Shown here piece by piece: positions 39,246 to 44,365 of a stretch of 44,399 nucleotides of DNA (position 1 is the first letter of the stretch; the number at the start of each line of letters is the position of its first letter). Below the pieces are notes generated by a model. That model was not told where the DNA came from, searched no databases, and worked only from the letters and a program-made list of their open reading frames with translations. The position numbers were made by a program, and so were the translations under genes. Origin of the DNA: a virus; the IMG/VR virus record IMGVR_UViG_3300020312_000161, positions 1 to 44,399 of that record; one strand, 5' to 3'.

Positions 39246-39641
39246 TTACCTAGTTCCTTCTAAAAGAAATGCAAAATTTTGTACAGGGAGGTCTTCACCT
39301 ACAATTTTATAAGAAATATTCATTTCAAAGGAGTTATTTAAGTCTGGTCTAGGGTTTGCAGTAATTTCAGTTTCAGTTACCCTAGGTTCATACATCTCTA
39401 TAACACTTTTAACCTTCCTTGCAAGCACTCCACCTGTGACTTCATCACAGAAATCGAATAATAAATCACCTACATCCGACCCTATGTCACTATAAAACCT
39501 TTCCTGATTTCCAGTTTGGACTAAATTCCTAATAGAACGCATAATAGCCCTCTCATTTTTCAACACATTTAGATCTCCTGTGACAGGATTTGGTTGAAAA
39601 TCAAGGGTTATGTCTTTATATGCTCTAGATTTAGTCGCCAT
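39246..39641 (-). CDS. 25: Baseplate wedge protein, T4 gp25 homologue (lysozyme-like fold family)
   Basis: A 131-aa protein, T4 gp25 size (132). SRAYKDITLDFQPNPVTGDL, LKNERAIMRSIRNLVQTGNQ and ERFYSDIGSDVGDLLFDFCD, followed by YEPRVTETEI, match the gp25/phage GPW family (R-x-I-x-N-L...G-x-R-x-F-x-P-x-x-G-x-x-L...E-x-R). gp25 clamps the gp6 heterodimer and starts sheath polymerisation. An exact late box lies 26 bp before the ATG, so it heads the large late operon gp25-gp6-gp7. Confidence 0.95.
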   Translation of the reverse strand: MATKSRAYKDITLDFQPNPVTGDLNVLKNERAIMRSIRNLVQTGNQERFYSDIGSDVGDLLFDFCDEVTGGVLARKVKSVIEMYEPRVTETEITANPRPDLNNSFEMNISYKIVGEDLPVQNFAFLLEGTR

Positions 39642-39667
39642 TGGCGAATTATAATAGATGTCAGGGT

Positions 39668-39675
39668 TATTTATA
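39668..39675 (-). promoter_or_regulatory. T4-type late promoter box (TATAAATA) before gp25
   Basis: An exact TATAAATA on the minus strand in the 44-bp gap between the DUF1257 stop and the gp25 ATG at 39641, 26 bp from the start. The flanking bases read GGGTATAAATAACC. Confidence 0.82.
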
Positions 39676-39685
39676 CCCTATTTTC

Positions 39686-40063
39686 TCAATTCCAGCGTGT
39701 AACTGTTAATTCTATACTATTATCATCCATTTCCCACTCTTCTGCGACCTGCCAACCCTCTTCTTTTACTGTATTATGGATGGTCATTCTTGCATATTGT
39801 TGTCTAACTTTCTCAATAAACCTCTCTGGAGGGAATGGTTGACTCCAAGTCTGTAAATCAGCAACCAGTTCATATTCCTTTCCATTCCAACGGAAGCCAA
39901 TTTCATTATCAATAGAAATATCCACTTGCCATTTTTTATGTTCATGGTCAAGTGGATTTTCTAACTCGACATCTTCTACTACATTATACTGTAGTAACTC
40001 TAATGCTTCGAGTAAAGCAGGTTTTTTTGTAATCTTAGTCTTTATCGTACTGAAATGTGACAT
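39686..40063 (-). CDS. DUF1257 / Ycf35-like protein
   Basis: A 125-aa protein starting MSHFSTIKTKITKKPALLEA and followed by LELLQYNVVEDVELENPL, the typical N-terminus of DUF1257 (Ycf35) proteins of cyanobacteria and plastids. RFIEKVRQQYARMTI near residue 85 and the end GWQVAEEWEMDDNSIELTVT also fit. The biochemical function is unknown. The gene is known from cyanobacteria and cyanophages, so it was probably taken from a host. I start at the ATG at 40061-40063, which overlaps the DUF2997 stop (TAATG); in-frame codons further upstream would give only an MLM extension inside the neighbour. Confidence 0.88.
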   Translation of the reverse strand: MSHFSTIKTKITKKPALLEALELLQYNVVEDVELENPLDHEHKKWQVDISIDNEIGFRWNGKEYELVADLQTWSQPFPPERFIEKVRQQYARMTIHNTVKEEGWQVAEEWEMDDNSIELTVTRWN

Positions 40064-40281
40064 TAACAACCTTCTGAATCGTGCGTAAATTCCTCAACAT
40101 ATTCTTGAAAATCTAACTCCTGATAAAAAGAAGGAAGAAAATCTCTATTCACAACATTACCAAGCTGCTCTTCTACTCCCTCAGTTGCCTTTAAACATTG
40201 CTTACCAGTTGCACCGATAACCTCTTCGGTTACAGTACCATCTTGTTTAATAGTGTACTTAACCGTTTCCTGTTTTGACAT
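40063..40281 (-). CDS. DUF2997 protein
   Basis: A 72-aa protein, MSKQETVKYTIKQDGTVTEE, then VIGATGKQCLKATEGVEEQL. The pattern I-x-x-D-G-x-V-x-E-x-V-x-G-x-x-G-x-x-C is characteristic of DUF2997, which in cyanobacteria is commonly found beside DUF1257. Function is unknown; the single conserved Cys in GKQC may bind something. It is first in a two-gene unit with the DUF1257 gene (overlap TAATG) and has a TCTAAATA late-type box 22 bp upstream. Confidence 0.87.
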   Translation of the reverse strand: MSKQETVKYTIKQDGTVTEEVIGATGKQCLKATEGVEEQLGNVVNRDFLPSFYQELDFQEYVEEFTHDSEGC

Positions 40282-40303
40282 AACTAAAAAAGCGAGTGTG
40301 TGT

Positions 40304-40311
40304 TATTTAGA
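40304..40311 (-). promoter_or_regulatory. Late-type promoter box (TCTAAATA) before DUF2997
   Basis: The minus strand reads TCTAAATA, seven of eight to TATAAATA, 22 bp before the DUF2997 ATG at 40281. The 101-bp gap between 40282 and 40382 has no gene of its own; a plus-strand reading there is not supported. Confidence 0.5.
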
Positions 40312-40382
40312 AGGTTTTTTTCTATGATAGATTTCAACAATCATTACAAAGACTATTATAATGAATACGATGATATCATCAA

Positions 40383-40601
40383 TCACGGTTTACCAGTTCT
40401 TACTTGTGTCTCTAGTATAGCCTCTTTAATAACAGTTTTCAACTGTCTTAACTTCTTCTTACCAATACCTGCCCTAGTATCAATCTTTACCTTTAACCAG
40501 TATAAGAATGTAAGTACAAGTATAAATTGAATCCCTTCTGCCCAAGACATATTCCATGCCTCATTGAGATCGAGACTCGCCGCCGCCAGGAGATTAATCA
40601 T
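40383..40601 (-). CDS. Small single-span membrane protein
   Basis: A 72-aa protein. Residues 1-18 (MINLLAAASLDLNEAWNM) are followed by one hydrophobic segment at about 20-37 (AEGIQFILVLTFLYWLKV) and a basic tail KIDTRAGIGKKKLRQLKTVI with KEAILETQ. This suggests one transmembrane helix with a positive cytoplasmic tail. The start overlaps the previous stop by 4 bp (ATGA). I do not recognise a family. A plus-strand reading over 40300-40530 competes with it, but every neighbour and the ATGA overlap favour this strand. Confidence 0.72.
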   Translation of the reverse strand: MINLLAAASLDLNEAWNMSWAEGIQFILVLTFLYWLKVKIDTRAGIGKKKLRQLKTVIKEAILETQVRTGKP

Positions 40602-40744
40602 TTTCTTCCTTGTCCTCTATAAGGTTTACGAGCCGAGTTACGGGCGGTAGCAGCATGTTTAGTATGCTTACTGTTACCTTGCCTAGTCTTCTTTGGTCTC
40701 GTTTGAATGTTCGTCCCCGTGGGACTCGTGTACATTTTCGCCAT
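40598..40744 (-). CDS. Very basic 48-aa protein
   Basis: MAKMYTSPTGTNIQTRPKKT continues with RQGNSKHTKHAATARNSARK and ends PYRGQGRK. About a third of residues are Lys, Arg or His, so it probably binds nucleic acid or an acidic partner (inference). I recall near-identical short proteins in other T4-like cyanophages, without function. I use the ATG at 40742-40744 because the matching family proteins begin MAKMYTSP; a longer upstream reading starting at 40792 has no support. It overlaps the preceding gene by 62 bp in another frame. Confidence 0.75.
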   Translation of the reverse strand: MAKMYTSPTGTNIQTRPKKTRQGNSKHTKHAATARNSARKPYRGQGRK

Positions 40745-40901
40745 TGTAAGTTGAATGTGTAATAAGATCAGGTGATGGATATCCAGTATCATAATAACAC
40801 TGAGATAATTCCATCATTTTCTCTAGGAAAGCCTCCTCAGAGAGACCTGTATAGATCTCTCCTCCTTCGATGGTTATATTATATAACTCGTTGCTTTTCA
40901 T
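40683..40901 (-). CDS. Small hypothetical protein (MKSNELYNI type)
   Basis: A 72-aa acidic protein, MKSNELYNITIEGGEIYTGL, SEEAFLEKMMELSQCYYDTG, YPSPDLITHSTY, ending GDEHSNETKED. The N-terminal ELYNITIEG and central YYDTGYPSPDLI fit a small conserved cyanophage protein I remember only as hypothetical. I start at the ATG at 40899-40901, inside the last 23 bp of the glycosyltransferase-like gene. The C-terminal 20 codons are also read in another frame as the start of the basic 48-aa protein. Confidence 0.72.
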   Translation of the reverse strand: MKSNELYNITIEGGEIYTGLSEEAFLEKMMELSQCYYDTGYPSPDLITHSTYNGENVHESHGDEHSNETKED

Positions 40902-41634
40902 GCCCCACACGGATACGAGGGTCACACCAGATCTCAAATCCAGCATCGAGAGCATCTAGACAGAATGAGACATCCTCTCCACACATGTCTTGTACCTCTC
41001 CAGATTCAAAGACTTGCATCTTAGGTGCGAACCAAGGATACTTCATCTTATCATGTTCCCATACACCATGCTTGATAAGAACCCATCCAAATCCTGTGTA
41101 ATCGACAGTAAATGGTTTCTTACGCTTAGACATAGTTTCACCAGTCTCATGATTCATAACCCCTCCGTTATTACGGAAGTTATCTTCATCAAGCCAGTGA
41201 GCAACAGAAGTAGTTTGACCATCTTCCGTCATATACCAACCTGCAGCAATGTTCTTCTCCATAAGAACAAGTTGTAGGAACTTAGGTGTGTTGAATACAA
41301 TATCACTATCAATCCATAACTGATAGTCATACTTAAGTTTGCCATCCCAAGGAATCTGGTCTGGACCTCTTAAGACATTAGCACCAAGACACTTACATCT
41401 GGCAAAGTTTACCATAGATGAATAGTCTTGACTAATCTGTATACTTACTCCATGCTGCACTAAGTCAAATGCAAGTTGCACGAAGTTCTTCAAGAAGACA
41501 TATGAACAACCACGACCAGGCATACAGAAGACAACGGACTTGCCCTTTAGTAATTCCCATGCCCTATCATAATCCCATTCTTCCTCTTGCTTCTTAGGCG
41601 GGTTTTTCGCCTTAACAGTAAATCCTTTAGCCAT
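40879..41634 (-). CDS. GT-A-type glycosyltransferase-like protein
   Basis: A 251-aa soluble protein. SVVFCMPGRGCSYVFLKNFV (33-52) is an N-terminal nucleotide-sugar-type strand and helix. YDYQLWIDSDIVFNTP (102-117) holds the DxD motif (D109-S-D111) that binds metal and UDP/GDP sugar in GT-A enzymes. GFGWVLIKHGVWE (181-193) and CGEDVSFCLDALDAGFEIWC (218-237) resemble the acceptor/catalytic region with a Glu-Asp pair, and VGHEK (243-247) has the usual late His. The sugar and acceptor are unknown; virion or host glycan modification is possible. It has its own strong sigma70 promoter just upstream, so it is probably transcribed early. Confidence 0.8.
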   Translation of the reverse strand: MAKGFTVKAKNPPKKQEEEWDYDRAWELLKGKSVVFCMPGRGCSYVFLKNFVQLAFDLVQHGVSIQISQDYSSMVNFARCKCLGANVLRGPDQIPWDGKLKYDYQLWIDSDIVFNTPKFLQLVLMEKNIAAGWYMTEDGQTTSVAHWLDEDNFRNNGGVMNHETGETMSKRKKPFTVDYTGFGWVLIKHGVWEHDKMKYPWFAPKMQVFESGEVQDMCGEDVSFCLDALDAGFEIWCDPRIRVGHEKQRVI

Positions 41635-41655
41635 AATGTTTTAAAACACTTCGTT

Positions 41656-41684
41656 ATTATAACAGATTATATATGCACAGTCAA
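41656..41684 (-). promoter_or_regulatory. Sigma70 promoter TTGACT-17-TATAAT
   Basis: On the minus strand the -35 TTGACT lies at 41679-41684 and the -10 TATAAT at 41656-41661, with an exact 17-bp spacer. Transcription would begin near 41649, about 15 bases before the ATG of the glycosyltransferase-like gene at 41634. The -35 includes the TGA stop of the upstream 55-aa gene. Host RNA polymerase should read this without phage factors. Confidence 0.75.
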
Positions 41685-41848
41685 TATGAAGCATCTGCCA
41701 TATCATCTTGTTCTACTTTAACTATAGTGAGTTCATCATAATTATTAACCCTCTCTCTAATCTTTTTGATCAATTGCTCTTCATCCAGATTAATTAAATC
41801 CCCTACAGGTGTATTATGGTTGTCGTATACATGGAAAGTTGTGTTCAT
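41681..41848 (-). CDS. Small acidic hypothetical protein, 55 aa
   Basis: The reading MNTTFHVYDNHNTPVGDLIN, LDEEQLIKKIRERVNNYDEL, TIVKVEQDDMADASY ends at TGA 41681-41683. The ATG overlaps the stop of the upstream gene by ATGA. It is acidic with a predicted central helix (about 22-36). No family is recognised. The overlap on one side and the promoter in its stop on the other make it a plausible real gene. Confidence 0.65.
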   Translation of the reverse strand: MNTTFHVYDNHNTPVGDLINLDEEQLIKKIRERVNNYDELTIVKVEQDDMADASY

Positions 41849-42009
41849 TCTTCTTCAATGTAAAGTCCGTCATCTGTGAGGTTTATAGTAACCTCGGTGT
41901 CCTCATACCAATCGAGTTCATTGACAAATCTTTCTGGAACTGCTATAATGTACTCATCAGTTACATTATCGACCCTTATGGGAGTTTTGAATTTATTAAA
42001 TTTTTTCAC
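41845..42009 (-). CDS. Small AbrB/SpoVT-like protein, 54 aa, GTG start
   Basis: The reading from GTG 42007-42009 gives VKKFNKFKTPIRVDNVTDEY, IIAVPERFVNELDWYEDTEV, TINLTDDGLYIEEE. The pattern Y-I-I-x-V-P-E-x-F-V-N-E-L-x-W-Y-x-D-T-E-V-x-I-x-L resembles one swapped-hairpin AbrB/MazE-type unit (YxxxIPxxhhxxLxhxxGdxh). If so, it may be a small DNA-binding regulator, but this short similarity is also consistent with an uncharacterised cyanophage protein. No in-frame ATG exists upstream before a stop, so GTG is the likely start; no clear ribosome site is seen. It heads a two-gene unit with the 55-aa gene (ATGA). Confidence 0.55.
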   Translation of the reverse strand: MKKFNKFKTPIRVDNVTDEYIIAVPERFVNELDWYEDTEVTINLTDDGLYIEEE

Positions 42010-42281
42010 ATTATTGTGGACTGACCTATGATTTTATATATCAGAAATTTTTTTTCTAGACAGATATCGAAAGGTCGAATTGGGTCGTTTATAGCTTACA
42101 AAGGTTCCTTCGTTTTAAACACCGCATCGCAACACCCCACGATAACACATAAGAACAAAAACACTGCCGAATTGTTGACACTTACTGTGTGTTACAGTTA
42201 GTATAACATAAGACTGCCAATTACATAATGCTCAGTGATACTCAGAGTGTCATGATTACCTCATAGTTGTGTATACATTGT

Positions 42282-42310
42282 ATTATAACATGATACTCAC
42301 AGACTGTCAA
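42282..42310 (-). promoter_or_regulatory. Perfect consensus sigma70 promoter TTGACA-17-TATAAT
   Basis: On the minus strand TTGACA is at 42305-42310 and TATAAT at 42282-42287, with exactly 17 bp between. Transcription would start about 42275 and run left into a long untranslated leader before the 54-aa gene. The palindrome TGTATACA (42270-42277) lies at the expected start site and could be an operator. Confidence 0.8.
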
Positions 42311-42535
42311 CAACTGTGCAGGTCTTATGTTATAACAACTGCATGAGGATTTAATGGACTGTGTGTTACAAACTGTGTGTCCCCTACTTGACATTCTGCG
42401 ATCCTCATGTTACGCTCGCTTTACTAACATCATAATCACGCAATTAGACCCCTTAGAGTATCATTTAGTGACCACACAGTTAATGATACATAACACGCAT
42501 ACTTGTTTATTTAAGTATTTAAAAGAAATGCGTAC

Positions 42536-42567
42536 TTTTCCACAAAAGTGTTAATAACTGTGGAAAA
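42536..42567. repeat. Facing pair of TTTTCCACA 9-mers (DnaA-box-like inverted repeat)
   Basis: TTTTCCACA at 42536-42544 and its reverse complement TGTGGAAAA at 42559-42567 are separated by 14 bp. The 9-mer fits the DnaA-box consensus TTWTNCACA and is the form reported for cyanobacterial origins. The same segment can fold as a hairpin, or alternatively pair AAGTGTT (42546-42552) with AACACTT (42566-42572). Confidence 0.6.
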
Positions 42568-42602
42568 CACTTGTTGTTACATAGTGGTGCAATCTCTCAA
42601 AC

Positions 42603-42875
42603 TCATTGTGTATCAAGGGGTCTATACTTTTGCGCCTTATATCCACTTAGTAGAGAATCTTCTGTGGAATTGTTGTTACTAATCAACTCACAATCTTTGA
42701 ACTGGTGAGGATAAACTAGCATAGCAACTTTACAGGTTGGATATAAAGAATGTTTGCAATGTGAGGGTTGTTCACTAACACAAAAGGTGATGTAAGTATC
42801 ACCAACAAATTGTACATCACCCACGATATTATCATACTTAATTGTTACTCCTACTTTGAAGTCTGCTTCCTGCAT
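42603..42875 (-). CDS. Small hypothetical protein, beta-rich, 90 aa
   Basis: MQEADFKVGVTIKYDNIVGD, VQFVGDTYITFCVSEQPSHC, KHSLYPTCKVAMLVYPHQFK, then a polar tail. The pattern KVG-x-x-I-K-Y-D-x-x-x-G-x-V-x-F-x-x-D-x-Y-I-T-x-C followed by V-x-M-L-V-Y resembles a small SH3-like barrel seen in other cyanophage hypothetical proteins (from memory). Four cysteines near residues 31-52 (CVSEQPSHC...C) could bind metal, but the spacing is not a standard motif. Its start overlaps the 3' end of the upstream gene by 25 bp. Confidence 0.72.
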   Translation of the reverse strand: MQEADFKVGVTIKYDNIVGDVQFVGDTYITFCVSEQPSHCKHSLYPTCKVAMLVYPHQFKDCELISNNNSTEDSLLSGYKAQKYRPLDTQ

Positions 42876-43039
42876 GATACTAACTGGTGTAGTGTTGTTT
42901 GTAATAAATCGTCTACATGTTCAGGAAGTTTGTTATCTTTTCCATTCCAAACTTGCTGATAGTTTAATACTAATGCGTGTAAGAATGACAGTTGATTGTG
43001 TGATAAATCCACTGAGTATTGTGTAGGTTTAGTTGTCAT
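42851..43039 (-). CDS. Small hypothetical helical protein, 62 aa
   Basis: MTTKPTQYSVDLSHNQLSFL, HALVLNYQQVWNGKDNKLPE, HVDDLLQTTLHQLVSCRKQT. Two amphipathic helices (about 12-30 and 40-58) are predicted. I do not recognise it. Its ATG follows the stop of the 53-aa gene directly (43039/43040), and its 3' end overlaps the next gene, consistent with one operon 43201 to 42603. Confidence 0.65.
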   Translation of the reverse strand: MTTKPTQYSVDLSHNQLSFLHALVLNYQQVWNGKDNKLPEHVDDLLQTTLHQLVSCRKQTSK

Positions 43040-43201
43040 TTAAGCACCCTTATTGTTATTAGATTGTTTATAATCTAGGGGCGAAATCGGGCGTGACTCG
43101 TTGTTACTCACATTTTGCATTAATTGTTCTGGGAATAACTTAAAATACTCGACAATCGCATCATAGTTAGTGATAACAACTGGTTGAGGATTAGTGTTCA
43201 T
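43040..43201 (-). CDS. Small hypothetical protein, 53 aa
   Basis: From the ATG at 43199-43201: MNTNPQPVVITNYDAIVEYF, KLFPEQLMQNVSNNESRPIS, PLDYKQSNNNKGA, stop TAA at 43040-43042. It is polar, with a short helix at about 12-28. No family is recognised. It directly abuts the next gene and starts the unit after the terminator at 43244-43269, so a promoter should lie in 43202-43243, but I see no clear -35/-10 pair. Confidence 0.6.
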   Translation of the reverse strand: MNTNPQPVVITNYDAIVEYFKLFPEQLMQNVSNNESRPISPLDYKQSNNNKGA

Positions 43202-43243
43202 AGTTGTTAATTAAAAGGGGTGAATAGTGTGTGCTTGAGTAAT

Positions 43244-43269
43244 AACAAAAGGGGGAAAATGATCCCCCT
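43244..43269 (-). terminator. Intrinsic terminator after the 98-aa gene
   Basis: On the minus strand AGGGGGA (43263-43269) pairs perfectly with TCCCCCT (43250-43256) over a six-base loop, and the following bases read TTTGTTATT. It starts 4 bp past the stop codon at 43274-43276. A seven-pair, five-GC stem with a T-rich tail is a good Rho-independent terminator. Confidence 0.75.
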
Positions 43270-43273
43270 ATTA

Positions 43274-43570
43274 TTAACACTCCTCCAGTGAAATTAACTC
43301 AAAGTCAATAACATTTAGATCTTCACCTATAATGTTAATTAGTGAGCGTAATTGCTTTTCTCCATTACTATAAATGTTGAAATGTGCAATGTAGTCATTA
43401 ACACTAACTAGGTCTACGATTACATCATCTTGTTGATATTTAGAGATGAAATCTAAGAGCAATGTGTTACTAACTGATGCAAAAGCTATTTCACATTTAG
43501 CGACATATCCTTCAAAGAAGTTTATATCTTTTGACAGTTTTTCAACTGTTAGAGAAGATTTACGAGGCAT
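43274..43570 (-). CDS. Hypothetical protein, 98 aa
   Basis: MPRKSSLTVEKLSKDINFFE, GYVAKCEIAFASVSNTLLLD, FISKYQQDDVIVDLVSVNDY, then IAHFNIYSNGEKQLRSLINI and an acidic end. The N-terminal basic stretch and mixed alpha/beta pattern suggest a small globular protein. I do not recognise a family. It starts 3 bp after the stop of the 36-aa gene and is followed directly by a terminator. Confidence 0.7.
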   Translation of the reverse strand: MPRKSSLTVEKLSKDINFFEGYVAKCEIAFASVSNTLLLDFISKYQQDDVIVDLVSVNDYIAHFNIYSNGEKQLRSLINIIGEDLNVIDFELISLEEC

Positions 43571-43573
43571 TAA

Positions 43574-43684
43574 TTACTCTCCTACGAGTTCATTAAGACG
43601 GGCAATTACATCATTTCCGTTAACACAATCTTCAAAGAACTCTTCAAGGTCAATGTTAACAAAAGGAACAGATTGTAGAGACAT
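43574..43684 (-). CDS. Very small acidic protein, 36 aa
   Basis: From the ATG at 43682-43684: MSLQSVPFVNIDLEEFFEDC, VNGNDVIARLNELVGE, stop TAA at 43574-43576. It is acidic with two short helices. GTAGGAGAGTAATTAATG at its end provides a Shine-Dalgarno (GGAG) for the next gene, so the two are probably co-translated. No family is recognised. Short, but the spacing and absence of alternatives support it. Confidence 0.6.
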   Translation of the reverse strand: MSLQSVPFVNIDLEEFFEDCVNGNDVIARLNELVGE

Positions 43685-43723
43685 TGTAGTAAAATAAGGT
43701 ACAAAAATACCCCTAGTATGTTT

Positions 43724-43754
43724 ATAGTCCCCTAGAGGTGATTAGAGGGACTAT
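43724..43754 (-). other. Hairpin between the 112-aa and 36-aa genes
   Basis: atagtccc (43724-43731) pairs with gggactat (43747-43754); allowing one bulge, three more pairs form. It lies 12 bp past the stop of the upstream gene. There is no T-run on either side, so it looks more like an RNA stability or processing stem than a standard terminator. A TATAAACA sequence at 43719-43726 (one mismatch to the late box, 34 bp from the next ATG) overlaps its base. Confidence 0.5.
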
Positions 43755-43765
43755 GTTTCAACAAA

Positions 43766-44104
43766 TCAGATGATTTGACCTTGACAAAGTATCATTCCAT
43801 CCCAAAAATCAACGGTTTCGTTAATAGTGGAGAGATACCAATCAAAGTTCTTTTGAAACACTTTGCAACCATATTTGAACTCACTAAGTAATGCATTTAG
43901 TCTTGATTTTGTCGTTACTGTTTGATAACCACAAGATGACAATTTGAGTGCATTAGTGTGATGATCTAGCGTTGCAATGTTATGACCATGTAGTAAGACT
44001 TGTGAGCAATTTGTTAACTCATTATACTGAACTGTGGTGTTGCTACCTGCCCAGTTTGCCTTTCTTAGAAGTGCTGAGTTCATTTGCTTTTCAAGTTTTC
44101 TCAT
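43766..44104 (-). CDS. Conserved-looking hypothetical protein (MRKLEKQMN type), 112 aa
   Basis: MRKLEKQMNSALLRKANWAG, SNTTVQYNELTNCSQVLLHG, HNIATLDHHTNALKLSSCGY, QTVTTKSRLNALLSEFKYGC, then VFQKNFDWYLSTINETVDFW. The pattern W-x-G-x-N-T-x-V...VxLHGxxIA...GYQTxTTKSRLNAxLS is one I remember in many cyanophage genomes, without function. I take the ATG at 44102-44104; an upstream in-frame codon at 44113 is only TTG. A -10/inverted-repeat element lies about 36-64 bp upstream. Confidence 0.78.
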   Translation of the reverse strand: MRKLEKQMNSALLRKANWAGSNTTVQYNELTNCSQVLLHGHNIATLDHHTNALKLSSCGYQTVTTKSRLNALLSEFKYGCKVFQKNFDWYLSTINETVDFWDGMILCQGQII

Positions 44105-44139
44105 AGGGTTCAAAAATGCTTTGTTTGCTTGACTCTTTA

Positions 44140-44168
44140 ATTATACACGATTTAGGGGGCGTGTATAC
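44140..44168 (-). promoter_or_regulatory. Promoter-like element embedded in an inverted repeat
   Basis: On the minus strand a TATAAT (-10) at 44140-44145 is preceded, 16 bp away, by TATACA (four of six to -35) at 44162-44167. A perfect 8-bp inverted repeat, tatacacg (44142-44149) and cgtgtata (44160-44167) with a 10-bp spacer, covers the -10 with one arm and the -35 with the other. That is how a repressor operator is often placed. It would control the 112-aa gene. Confidence 0.55.
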
Positions 44169-44236
44169 CACTTGTGGGACACTTTGTTGACTGGTACACC
44201 TTAAATAACATTTAGTGTGTACACAGTTTATAATAG

Positions 44237-44365
44237 CTATTGGCACATATCTTCAAAGCGTTGATATGCAATAACCTCGCATTGTTCCTCACTAAATTGA
44301 GGATATTCTTCGCATACTTCTTCAAACAAAGTTTCAAGAATTGACTCGTGATGTAATACTGACAT
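44237..44365 (-). CDS. Very small acidic protein, 42 aa
   Basis: From the ATG at 44363-44365: MSVLHHESILETLFEEVCEE, YPQFSEEQCEVIAYQRFEDM, CQ, stop TAG at 44237-44239. It is strongly acidic, helical, with three cysteines. Similar short MSVLHHES-type proteins occur in other cyanophages as I recall. The 132-bp gap to the next gene holds the promoter/inverted-repeat element and a second GTACAC/GTGTAC pair (44194-44199 and 44217-44222). Confidence 0.65.
   Translation of the reverse strand: MSVLHHESILETLFEEVCEEYPQFSEEQCEVIAYQRFEDMCQ

Larger units (their letters stand above)
42010..42602. other. 593-bp gene-free control region
   Basis: No convincing gene on either strand; only a 27-codon minus reading (42325-42408) and a 66-codon plus reading (42354-42554) exist, neither with family features or a ribosome site. 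The region contains a perfect consensus sigma70 promoter (minus, 42282-42310) followed by a leader of about 265 bases to the GTG at 42009, an A/T run (42047-42056), paired short inverted repeats (tataacataagac at 42202-42214 against gtcttatgttata at 42322-42334; ttgttgaca at 42172-42180 against tgtcaacaa at 42305-42313) and a hairpin or DnaA-box pair at 42536-42567. This is long for so compact a genome. Confidence 0.7.

Noticed and set aside
40300-40530. Plus-strand 76-codon reading with hydrophobic C-terminus
   Set aside because: It is the antisense of the 72-aa membrane protein; hydrophobic segments often mirror. The minus gene has an ATGA overlap with its neighbour, and no plus-strand promoter or ribosome site is seen.
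42061-42160. Possible tRNA or structured RNA gene (ggtcgaattgggtc resembles a T-arm)
   Set aside because: No cloverleaf can be drawn: no acceptor stem, anticodon arm or GTTC loop with right spacing.
42172-42207. Plus-strand TTGACA followed by TATAAC
   Set aside because: The spacer is 21 bp (or 18 bp to a poor TAGTAT), and no plus-strand gene follows.
42325-42408. Minus-strand 27-codon reading in the gene-free region
   Set aside because: Starts with ATG and reads MRIAECQVGDTQFVTHSPLN, but there is no ribosome site, no overlap with a neighbour and a stop right before it; too short to support without conservation.
42495-42533. ACGCAT...ATGCGT hairpin as terminator
   Set aside because: Six-pair stem with an AT-rich 27-base loop and no adequate T-run on either strand.
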